The notes beneath the pieces are model-generated. The model saw only the letters and a list, made by a program, of their open reading frames with translations. It ran no database searches and was not told the origin of the DNA. 64,000 bases of DNA from Microlunatus capsulatus (lineage in GTDB: Bacteria > Actinomycetota > Actinomycetes > Propionibacteriales > Propionibacteriaceae): assembly GCF_017876495.1 (NCBI RefSeq), contig NZ_JAGIOB010000001.1, positions 2,852,001 to 2,916,000 of the forward strand, given 5' to 3'. Numbering within the stretch: position 1 is the stretch's first letter; each line of letters starts with the position of its first letter. Of the stretch, positions 32,307 to 40,093 are shown piece by piece. The position numbers and the translations under genes were made by a program.

Positions 32307-33859
32307 CGGTTCTTCCTCATTCCCTTGCCGACGATCTGGAGGACGCCGGTGATGTCGCGGCGGAACATGGGGACCAGCGCGAAGGCCAGCGCGTAGACGA
32401 CGGCGGCGGCCAGGGCCCCGGCCGGCAGCTGGACCCAGCGGCCCCACTCCGCCGTCAGCTCGCAGGCGCCGAAGGTCCCGCCGGCCACGAAGGCGGTGAG
32501 GACCATGATCCGGCCGGCGCCGACGAACAGGGGGCCGACGTCGACGGGCGCCTTGCGCGAGAGCCACCAGAACGACAGCGGCCAGGCCAGCGCGGGCGCG
32601 ATCGCGTAGCCCCAGGCCACGCCGGTGACGCCCCACAGGCTGCCGACGAGGATGCAGGCGACCTTGATGGTCACCGTGATCATCGTGTACTGGAGCAGCT
32701 CCTTGGTGAGCCCGTGCGACAGGTAGATCCACAGCCCGACGTAGGCGAGGCTCTGGAACACCCCGGCGACGGCGAGCAGCCGCAGGATCGGCTCGACGGA
32801 GAGCCACTGGCGGCCCAGGAAGATCGAGGTCACCGGCTCGGCGGCGCCGATGATGACACCCAGGCCGACGACCAGGGTCAGCCCCAGGGCGGCCTGGCCG
32901 CGCTGCAGGTAGGCGTTGGAGGCCTCCCGGTCCTCCCGCAGCCGGGAGAGGACGGGCAGCGCCACCTTGGTGCTGGGCGCGCGCAGCTGGCCCAGCGGCG
33001 TCATCAGCAGCTGGAAGGCGCGGTTGTAGAGGCCGAGCGCCTCCGAGCCGAACCGCGTGCCGATGGTCAGGGAGTCGATGTTGTTGCCGAGGTAGCCGAC
33101 GAACAGCGACCCGGCGAGCTGCCAGCCGAAGGTGAAGAGGTCGCGCATGGGGGCGCGGCGGGGCAGCCGCGGGATCCAGCGGGCCGAAGCCGCGTTGCCG
33201 ACGAGCAGGACGACGGCCATGGTGATCTGCTGGACGGCCAGCGCCCAGTAGCCCGCTCCCTCCAGGGCGGCCACGATCGCGACGACCAGCGAGATCGCCG
33301 GCGCGGCGATCTCCACCGTCGCGAGCTTGGTGAACTGCAGCCGCCGGTTGAGGTCGGCCCGGTACTGGGTGCCCATGCCGTTGAGGACGAAGACCAGCGC
33401 CAGCACGTGGGTGAGCCCGACGAGCTCCTCGTGGCCGTAGATCCGGGCGATCAGCGGGGCGGTGAAGAAGACCAGGACGGTGAAGAAGAGGCCGGCCCCG
33501 GTGTTGATCCAGAAGAGGTTGTCGCGCTGGGCCTTCGAGAGCGTCTTCGCCTGCACCGCGGCGGAGGAGAGGCCGAAGTCCCGGAAGATCTCCGCCACGC
33601 CGATGATGGCGGTGACCATGGCGACGAGGCCGTAGTCACCCGGCGTCAGCAGCCGGGCGAGGACGACGACGCCGACCACCTGCAGGACGATCTTGACGCC
33701 CTGGGCGCCGACGGTGATCAGGGCGCCGCGGGCGGCCGTGCGGCCCAGCAGCCCGCGCTGCTCCTTCATCGCGGCCTTCTCGGCGGCGGCCTCGGCCTCC
33801 GCGTCGCTGATCGGCGGGCCGGCCAGGGGCGGGTCGCTCAGCGGGGGCTCGGTGCTCAC
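32303..33859 (-). CDS. Wzx-type lipopolysaccharide/teichoic acid flippase
   Basis: 518-aa MOP-superfamily exporter, with about 12-14 spans after a 45-residue acidic cytoplasmic N-terminus. LLTPGDYGLVAMVTAIIGV is typical of the Wzx/Polysacc_synt family, as are DNLFWINTG and GYLGNNIDSLTIG. It should flip the undecaprenyl-linked repeat unit to the polymerase. The GTG overlaps the upstream stop, and its own TGA overlaps the next GTG. It lies between the Fe-S protein and the GT fusion in a tight operon. Confidence 0.88.
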   Translation of the reverse strand: MSTEPPLSDPPLAGPPISDAEAEAAAEKAAMKEQRGLLGRTAARGALITVGAQGVKIVLQVVGVVVLARLLTPGDYGLVAMVTAIIGVAEIFRDFGLSSAAVQAKTLSKAQRDNLFWINTGAGLFFTVLVFFTAPLIARIYGHEELVGLTHVLALVFVLNGMGTQYRADLNRRLQFTKLATVEIAAPAISLVVAIVAALEGAGYWALAVQQITMAVVLLVGNAASARWIPRLPRRAPMRDLFTFGWQLAGSLFVGYLGNNIDSLTIGTRFGSEALGLYNRAFQLLMTPLGQLRAPSTKVALPVLSRLREDREASNAYLQRGQAALGLTLVVGLGVIIGAAEPVTSIFLGRQWLSVEPILRLLAVAGVFQSLAYVGLWIYLSHGLTKELLQYTMITVTIKVACILVGSLWGVTGVAWGYAIAPALAWPLSFWWLSRKAPVDVGPLFVGAGRIMVLTAFVAGGTFGACELTAEWGRWVQLPAGALAAAVVYALAFALVPMFRRDITGVLQIVGKGMRKNR

Positions 33860-35103
33860 CGGGCACCCACCGCACCGCGCCGCGCGCGCTGGACCCGGCG
33901 GAAGCTGCCCTTGGCCGTCCGGGCGGTCTCCCGCCAGTCGCCGAGCGCGAGCCGGGCCAGGCCGAAGCCGGTGTAGCGGGGGACCGGGCGGCCCGCGAGC
34001 CGGGCGCCGACGAGGCGGCCCAGCAGCGTGCTGCGCCGCGACACCTGCAGCGGCTGCACGCCGGCCAGCGCGTCGAGGTCGAGCGCCCGGCCGGTCAGCA
34101 CGCCGGCGGCGAAGGCCCGCTGCAGGACCTCGTGGCCGCGCGGGGTGCGGGCCAGCAGCGCGCTGGTGCCGTCGCCCTCGGTGAAGACCGGGTAGCCCTT
34201 GGCGTCGGTGTGCCAGAAGTCGGCGGCCGTCACGTCGCTGCTCTCGCCCACGCCGTCGGGGCAGATCTTGCAGCGCCACTGGGTGGCCTTGCCCAGGTGC
34301 CGGCCCCAGGACTCGTCGTAGGTGGTGCGGACGGTGCGGCCGTCCGCCGCCTCGGCGGTGAAGTGGCCGGGCCAGCCGCGGCCGCGGTACCAGAGGTCGC
34401 GCAGGCCGGCGTCGTCGGGCACCCCGAGCTCGCGGACGAGGGCGTCCGTGGCGTGCTGGCTGGGCGTGCCGGCGCAGAAGAAGGACAGCAGCAGCGGGGT
34501 GGACCCGGTCGCCGGCGCGCCGTCCAGCAGCGCCCGGGCGGCGGAGACCTCGCACGGCTTGCCGACCAGGCCGGTGCCGGGCGCGAGCGCGCCCGGGGCG
34601 GCGACGGAGGCCACCGGCGCGTACCGGGAGCCGGCCGAGGCCAGGGCCTCGTCGCGGCTGGTGATGGTGACCGAGACGGTCCGCCGGGGCTCGGCGGCCG
34701 CGGCGCGGGCGCCGGTGAAGGAGGCCTGCTCGCCGTTCTCGGTGAGCCAGGCGACGAGTGCCGTCAGCGTGCCGCCGCTGCTGCCGCGGTGCCGGATCTC
34801 GGGGTCGGACGCCCAGGCCTCCCAGGCGCTGACCACGGGGCCGAGCGTCGGGTGGACCTCCGCGCCCGGCGGGCGGGGGGAGGCGACGCGACGGCCGGGG
34901 CAGATCCGGTCGAAGGTCGCGGCGGCCCCGGGGACGGGCGCGGGCGCGGCCGTCCCGCGCACCGGGCGGGCGTAGCCCTCCGCGTCCAGGGCCATCGCGA
35001 GCCCCGCGTCGAGCTGGGTGCACGCCCCGCAGCCGGAGCAGTTGGCCGTGTCCACGACCCGGGCGACCGCCCGGTCCAGCGCCTCGGCGTCGGCCCGGCC
35101 CAT
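33856..35103 (-). CDS. FrhB/FdhB-like iron-sulfur protein of pyruvylation cluster
   Basis: 415 aa. The N-terminus has one CxxCxxC cluster, NCSGCGACTQ at about residue 22, part of a 4Fe-4S-type site. The FrhB_FdhB N- and C-domains follow: RHRGSSGGTLTAL, VGKPCEVSAARALL, FFCAGTPSQHAT and RCKICPDG. Such proteins accompany polysaccharide pyruvyl transferases in exopolysaccharide loci, and the gene directly follows one here. The second Cys set (CKIC) may complete a cluster or bind flavin partners. Its reaction in glycan synthesis is not established; a redox modification of a sugar is an inference. Confidence 0.8.
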   Translation of the reverse strand: MGRADAEALDRAVARVVDTANCSGCGACTQLDAGLAMALDAEGYARPVRGTAAPAPVPGAAATFDRICPGRRVASPRPPGAEVHPTLGPVVSAWEAWASDPEIRHRGSSGGTLTALVAWLTENGEQASFTGARAAAAEPRRTVSVTITSRDEALASAGSRYAPVASVAAPGALAPGTGLVGKPCEVSAARALLDGAPATGSTPLLLSFFCAGTPSQHATDALVRELGVPDDAGLRDLWYRGRGWPGHFTAEAADGRTVRTTYDESWGRHLGKATQWRCKICPDGVGESSDVTAADFWHTDAKGYPVFTEGDGTSALLARTPRGHEVLQRAFAAGVLTGRALDLDALAGVQPLQVSRRSTLLGRLVGARLAGRPVPRYTGFGLARLALGDWRETARTAKGSFRRVQRARRGAVGAR

Positions 35104-36206
35104 CAGCCCCGCCCCGCCGCGACGGCGTCGACCTGGCCGGCGAGCGCGTCGGTCGCCAGGGCGAGCGTGCTGGCGGCCCGCTCCCGGACGGCGGTGACGC
35201 GGGCGGGCAGGTCGTCGCGGGCGGCGATGCCGGCGACCAGGGAGGGGGCCTCGTCACCGGCGGTGCGCAGGTCGACGACGTGCTCCCAGCCGAGGTCGGC
35301 CATCAGCGGCGCGAACTTGCGGGAGTAGGCCAGGGGGATGGCGGGGGTGCCGACCGACAGCGCGTTGAGGCAGGCGTGCATCCGCGAGCCGATGACCAGC
35401 TCGGCGCCGGCCAGGGTGGTCCGGATGTCGGTGAGCGACGTCGGCACGATCACCTCCGCGCCGGGGGCGTGGGTGTCGCGGAACTCCTCGACCGCCGGCA
35501 CGTCGTCGTCGGGGTTGTCCGAGGGCAGCACGTGGGCCAGCAGGCTCACGGTGCGGCCGGCGGCGACCAGCCGGTCGTGCACCTCGGCGACGGTGCGCCG
35601 GTAGGCCGCGGCGTCGACGTGCGGGCCGGGCTGCCAGAGCAGGCCGGAGACGTTGAGCACGACGTCGCGCCGCGTCGTCGGCTCGGGGACGTCGAGGGCG
35701 AACACGACGTCGGTGGTGAGCACGTCGACGGGCCGGCCCAGACCGGCGGAGGCCTCGGCGCTGGTGCTGTCGCGGGCCATCACGACCGCGGCGGTGCGCA
35801 GCGAGCGCTTGGCCAGGGCCTTCGCCCGCCGGGAGCCGAAGGGGCCAATCGTCTGCGGGCTCAGCACGACCGGCACGCCGACCCGGGAGGCGAACTCCGT
35901 GGTCGCGCACATGGCCGAGAGCCGCGGCAGCCCGTAGATGTCGGCGAAGGAGTCACCCGCGCGGGTGTCCATCACGAGGTCGAACCCGCGGAACCAGTCG
36001 GCCAGGCCGTGGCGCCGGAGCACCGCCTCCTTCGCGACCTCGGCCACCGAGCCGAGCCGCACCGGAGCCGTGCGGGCGCCGTAGTTGTAGAACACGAACT
36101 CGGCGTCCGGCCAGACCCGACGCGTCAGGGCCTCCGTGCCGGCACCGAGAACTCTCACCCCGAGGTTTGGGGACCGGTCGTCGGCCCAGAGAACCAAAAC
36201 TCTCAT
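35103..36206 (-). CDS. Polysaccharide pyruvyl transferase family protein
   Basis: 367 aa of the CsaB/WcaK family, which transfers pyruvate from PEP to make ketals on glycan sugars. Features are VLWADDRSPNLGVRVLG at the N-terminus, VVLSPQTIGPF near 130, MARDSTSAEA, and the C-terminal substrate loop VIGSRMHACLNALSVGTPAIPL with its catalytic-type Arg and His. I chose the ATG at 36206, at the start of the conserved strand, with AAGGA about 10 nt upstream; a GTG at 36209 is also possible. First gene of the four-gene operon with the Fe-S protein, flippase and GT fusion. Confidence 0.88.
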   Translation of the reverse strand: MRVLVLWADDRSPNLGVRVLGAGTEALTRRVWPDAEFVFYNYGARTAPVRLGSVAEVAKEAVLRRHGLADWFRGFDLVMDTRAGDSFADIYGLPRLSAMCATTEFASRVGVPVVLSPQTIGPFGSRRAKALAKRSLRTAAVVMARDSTSAEASAGLGRPVDVLTTDVVFALDVPEPTTRRDVVLNVSGLLWQPGPHVDAAAYRRTVAEVHDRLVAAGRTVSLLAHVLPSDNPDDDVPAVEEFRDTHAPGAEVIVPTSLTDIRTTLAGAELVIGSRMHACLNALSVGTPAIPLAYSRKFAPLMADLGWEHVVDLRTAGDEAPSLVAGIAARDDLPARVTAVRERAASTLALATDALAGQVDAVAAGRG

Positions 36207-36316
36207 CACAATCCGTCCTTGCTTGGTAGGCGCATCACTGTACGGCTCGGATGACACGGTCGTATTACGCGCGCGCCAGCGTCCGGTGGTGGTGCGCAGA
36301 GCGGCCCCCCGAGGCC

Positions 36317-36348
36317 GGACGGGCGGTGCGCCGGTGCGCCGCCCGTCC
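36317..36348 (-). terminator. Hairpin after the 958-aa propeller gene
   Basis: GGACGGGCGG (36317-36326) pairs exactly with CCGCCCGTCC (36339-36348). It is 13 nt past the stop of the leftward gene. Confidence 0.6.
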
Positions 36349-36360
36349 TCTCCCTGCGGT

Positions 36361-39237
36361 CTAGCGGGCCGTCAGCTCTCCCGTCCGCCGGGCCGTGATC
36401 TCGCTCACGGAGAGCCTGACCGGGGCCGCCGAGCTGCCGGACAGGTAGGCCCGGACGGCCACGCCGGCCGGGCTCTGCAGGGCGGCCGTGGTGTCGGTGG
36501 CGGTGGCGGCCCAGGCCGTCGGCTCGGTGGTGCCGGCCGGCCAGACCTTCGTCCGCAGCGTCGTGGTGCCCGAGCCGTAGCCCTGGATGCGGACGCGGTA
36601 GCCCTGCCCGGGGACGAAGGTCCCGGGCAGCACCTTGCTGGCCAGGTTGGTCTCGGTGCCGGCCACGTTCCGGTTGAGGTAGACGACCATCGTGCCGTTG
36701 GCCTGCACCCAGACCTTGGCGTGGTAGCCGTTCGCCTGGTCGCCGCGGACGACGGCGCGGGTGTACTGCCCGCCGCCCGTCGGCGCCTTGTCGAAGGCGA
36801 AGGTCAGCTGCAGGTCGGTGTCGGTCGAGGAGATCGGCAGCCGGGCCGTCGGGCCCGAGCCGGCGGCGGCCATGGTGATGACCCCTGCGCCGTCGGCGAC
36901 GGTGAACAGGCTCGTGCTGCCGCTGTAGGTCCAGGCGCCGCCGGTCGGCGCGCTGCCCCAGCCCGAGGTCGAGGTCCGCTCGAAGGTGTCGTCGGCCAGC
37001 ACGTCGGACGGCGGGGCCGTGACGGTGACGCTCTTGGTCACCGTGCCGGTCGCGCCGTCGTCGTCGGTGACGGTGAGGCGCACGTCGTAGGTGCCCGCGG
37101 CCGCGTAGGTGCGGTTCGCCGTGGCCCCGGTGGCGGTGGTGCCGTCACCGAAGGTCCAGGCGTAGGAGGCGACCGTGCCGTCGGCGTCGGCGGACCCGCT
37201 GCCGTCGACGTCGACCCGCAGGCCCGCGGTGGTGCTGGTGAACGAGGCCGTCGGCGCCGTGTTCGCCGGCGGCGTCGGGGCGACGGTCACCGACCGCGTG
37301 GTGGTGCCCACCGCGCCCTGGTCGTCGGTGACCGTGAGCTTGACGCTGTAGGTCCCGGCGGCGGCGTAGGTCCGGGAGGCCGTGCGCCCCGTGGCGGTGG
37401 TGCCGTCGCCGAAGGTCCAGGCGTAGGAGGCGATGGTGCCGTCGGCGTCGGTGGAGCCGCCGCCGTCGACGCTGGCGGTCAGACCGGTGGTGGTGGCGGT
37501 GAACGACGCAGTCGGGGCCGCGTTCCCGCTGGCGGTGACGCTGTTCGAGACGGGGCTGAGTAGCTCGTTGCCAAACGGGTCGGTGACCCGCACCTGGTAG
37601 GTGTGGCTGCCCGCCGGCGCGGTCTTGTCCTCCACCGTCTGCGTCGGCAGCGTCCAGAAGTTGCTGTCGACGGTCCGGGTGTCCACCAGGGCCTCGGCCG
37701 CGGTGCCGCGGTCGCGGTAGAGCTGGTAGGTCAGCCGCTGGTTGTCCTTGTCCCAGGCCGCGCCGTAGGTGACCCGGACGGTGCCCGGGGCCGGCACGGA
37801 GGCCGCGGTGGCGGGCGGGGCGCTGCGCACGGGCACGGTGCCCAGGTACTGCGGGCCCACCTTGTTGGCGGGCACGCCCGGCGCCGCGCCGGGTACGGCG
37901 TAGCGGGTCAGGCCGTACTGCTCCTTGCCGTTGACGGTCGGGAACTCCCCGCCCAGGGCGATGTAGCCGCTGCCGCTCACGACGCTCCAGGCGGCCTGGT
38001 ACTGCTTGCTGTAGATGCCGATCCCCAGCTCGGGGTACCAGTGCAGCATCGTCGGGGCGGGGCGGCCCTTGTAGTTCCAGCCGTAGGCGTTCGGGCCGTT
38101 GTTGAGCCCGGTGGGCGCGGTGGTGAAGGCGTTGGCCGGCTGCCACCGGGTGCGCGGGCTGGTGTCGCCGAACGCGCCGATCGAGCGGCAGTCGTGGGCG
38201 TGGCTGACGGTGTAGGTGACGTCCCCGACCGGCTCGACGTCGTAGGTGTCGCCCAGGCAGTCGACCATCCAGCGGATGGCCCCGTTGGCCGGGTTGAGGG
38301 AGAAGCTGCCCTCGAACAGCCCGCCGGCGCCGAAGGCGAAGCCGCTGCCGTAGACGTAGGTGCCGTCGGTGGTGAGGGAGTTGATCGCGCCCTTGCCGGA
38401 GTCCCGCAGCGTGCCGCTGGCGGCCCAGGGCAGGTTCGTGCCGGTCGTCGCGCCGACGGCGCCAAGGCCGTAGACGTTCGCGCCGTTGAGGGTGGCGAAC
38501 TGCCCGCCGATCACGACCTTGGTCTGGTCCGGGGTGAGGGTGAGCGCCCAGACGTAGGCGCCGTCGGTGGCCGAGGGGGCCCAGGGCAGCAGGGCGCCGT
38601 CGGCCGCGCCGAAGGCCGCCAGCCGCTTGCGGGCGCTGGAGGTCGGGGCGGCGGTGCCGGTCGCGCTGCCGAAGGCGCCACCGGCGTAGACGGTGGCGTT
38701 CGTCGCCGTCAGCGCCTTGACGTCCTGGTCGACCGAGGGGCTGAAGCCCTCGACCAGCGCGCCGGTGGCGGTGTCGAACGCGGCCAGGTGCCCGCGCGGC
38801 TTGTTGTCCACCGTCGTGAACGAGCCGCCGACGTAGACCCGCTTCCCGTCCGGGGACGCCGTGACGGCGAGCCCGGGCGCGTTCAGCGTGTGGTTGAAGG
38901 AGGCGACCCGCTCGCCGGTGGTGATGTCGTAGGCGAAGAGGTGGGACACGGCGATCTCGGTCGGCCCGCCCTTCCACATGCCCGCCGGGCGGGCCTTGGT
39001 GAAGTCGCCGGTGGCGTAGACGGTGGTGCCGACGACCACCTGGCTCCAGACGACGCCGGTCAGCTGCCAGGTGGGCAGCGGGTCCACCGACGCCGTCGTG
39101 GGCAGGGTGGTCGAGATCGGGCGGGTGTCGGCGGTCGCGGCCGGGGCGGCGCCCAGGCCCAGCGCGACCAGGGCGGTCGCGAGCCCCCCGGCCACCGCCG
39201 CGGACAGGCGGGACCGGCGGCCCTGCAGGATTCCCAT
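36361..39237 (-). CDS. Secreted beta-propeller / PKD surface protein
   Basis: 958 aa. The signal peptide is about 1-36. A propeller runs to about 475, with VYVGGSFTTVDNKPRG-type blades and a HAHDC loop at the position of HHHDC in the giant protein at 16107. An Fn3-like domain follows (about 485-565), then two PKD domains (about 567-654 and 660-742, each ending in TRSVTV or TKSVTV). The C-terminus is the shared module (743-958), starting DDTFERTSTSGWGSA. It lacks LamG domains and an anchor. It is 66 nt downstream of paralogue C and near the priming transferase. Probable extracellular glycan-associated protein; no enzyme motif recognised. Confidence 0.82.
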   Translation of the reverse strand: MGILQGRRSRLSAAVAGGLATALVALGLGAAPAATADTRPISTTLPTTASVDPLPTWQLTGVVWSQVVVGTTVYATGDFTKARPAGMWKGGPTEIAVSHLFAYDITTGERVASFNHTLNAPGLAVTASPDGKRVYVGGSFTTVDNKPRGHLAAFDTATGALVEGFSPSVDQDVKALTATNATVYAGGAFGSATGTAAPTSSARKRLAAFGAADGALLPWAPSATDGAYVWALTLTPDQTKVVIGGQFATLNGANVYGLGAVGATTGTNLPWAASGTLRDSGKGAINSLTTDGTYVYGSGFAFGAGGLFEGSFSLNPANGAIRWMVDCLGDTYDVEPVGDVTYTVSHAHDCRSIGAFGDTSPRTRWQPANAFTTAPTGLNNGPNAYGWNYKGRPAPTMLHWYPELGIGIYSKQYQAAWSVVSGSGYIALGGEFPTVNGKEQYGLTRYAVPGAAPGVPANKVGPQYLGTVPVRSAPPATAASVPAPGTVRVTYGAAWDKDNQRLTYQLYRDRGTAAEALVDTRTVDSNFWTLPTQTVEDKTAPAGSHTYQVRVTDPFGNELLSPVSNSVTASGNAAPTASFTATTTGLTASVDGGGSTDADGTIASYAWTFGDGTTATGRTASRTYAAAGTYSVKLTVTDDQGAVGTTTRSVTVAPTPPANTAPTASFTSTTAGLRVDVDGSGSADADGTVASYAWTFGDGTTATGATANRTYAAAGTYDVRLTVTDDDGATGTVTKSVTVTAPPSDVLADDTFERTSTSGWGSAPTGGAWTYSGSTSLFTVADGAGVITMAAAGSGPTARLPISSTDTDLQLTFAFDKAPTGGGQYTRAVVRGDQANGYHAKVWVQANGTMVVYLNRNVAGTETNLASKVLPGTFVPGQGYRVRIQGYGSGTTTLRTKVWPAGTTEPTAWAATATDTTAALQSPAGVAVRAYLSGSSAAPVRLSVSEITARRTGELTAR

Positions 39238-39303
39238 CAGATGTTTCCCCTCGAGTGATGGCGCCGACCGTCCTCGGTGACGGGCGGGTCGTGCGGGCGC
39301 CGG

Positions 39304-40080
39304 CTAGCGGGCGTCCCCTCGGAACGTGGCGAGGCCGTGACGGGCGTCGAGGTCGACGGTCAGCGCGACCGCGGACCGTCCCGACGCCGGGACGGCGAAG
39401 GAGTACCGCGCGGACGCGCGGTCCCCCGGGGCGAGGCGGCCGGTGAAGTCGGCGGCGTCCTCGTCGTAGACGGGCCGGGCCTGCAGCGGCGGCCGGCCGT
39501 AGGTGAGGCTGGTGATGACCCGGCTGAGGTCCAGCGGCTCGTCGGACTCGTTGGTCACCCGCAGCCGGAAGCTCGTGAACGGGCCGATCCGGCTGCCGGG
39601 TCCCGGCTGGTCCAGCTCGCCCTGCGTGACCTCGACCACCGCGACGCGGACGCCGTCGGACCAGCGCAGGCCGTCGGCGAGCGCGCCCTCCACCGCCGGC
39701 AGCCGGTCGCGGGCGTCCTCCCGGTCGGCGGGCACCGGCTGGGCCGGCGCCGTCGGGTCCGGGGCGTCCGCGGCGGAGCCGGAGGCCGACGGCGCCGCGG
39801 TCGGGCCGCCGGCCGGGCCGCTCGGCGTCGAGCCCGGCTCCGGGGCCGAGGTCGTGGCCGTCGGGCTGGCGCCGGGCCGGCCGGACGGCGAGGCCGTCGG
39901 GGTCGGGCTCGGCGCGGCAGAGGTCGTGGCGGTGCTGGTCGTCGAGCTCGGCGCTGTGCCCGCGCTCGGCGTCCCCGACGCCGTCGGCGCCGGCGTGCTG
40001 CACGCCGTCGTGGCCAGGGCGGACCCCAGCACGACGGCGGTCAGGGCGAGCCGCAGCGCGGCCCGCGGGGGGACGAGCAC
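39304..40080 (-). CDS. Lipoprotein with DUF4352-like domain (paralogue C)
   Basis: 258 aa. The signal ends in a lipobox-like ATTAC (Cys about 27). A long low-complexity Ser/Thr/Pro/Ala linker runs to about residue 115. The C-terminal domain keeps the landmarks of paralogues A and B: GPGSRIGP, TNESDEPLDLSR, APGDRASARYSFAVP and LATFRG. It is more diverged from A and B than they are from each other. It lies between the priming transferase (13-nt gap) and the propeller protein. The consistent pairing with large exported proteins is the best functional clue. Confidence 0.72.
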   Translation of the reverse strand: MLVPPRAALRLALTAVVLGSALATTACSTPAPTASGTPSAGTAPSSTTSTATTSAAPSPTPTASPSGRPGASPTATTSAPEPGSTPSGPAGGPTAAPSASGSAADAPDPTAPAQPVPADREDARDRLPAVEGALADGLRWSDGVRVAVVEVTQGELDQPGPGSRIGPFTSFRLRVTNESDEPLDLSRVITSLTYGRPPLQARPVYDEDAADFTGRLAPGDRASARYSFAVPASGRSAVALTVDLDARHGLATFRGDAR

Positions 40081-40093
40081 CGTGGTGGCCGGC

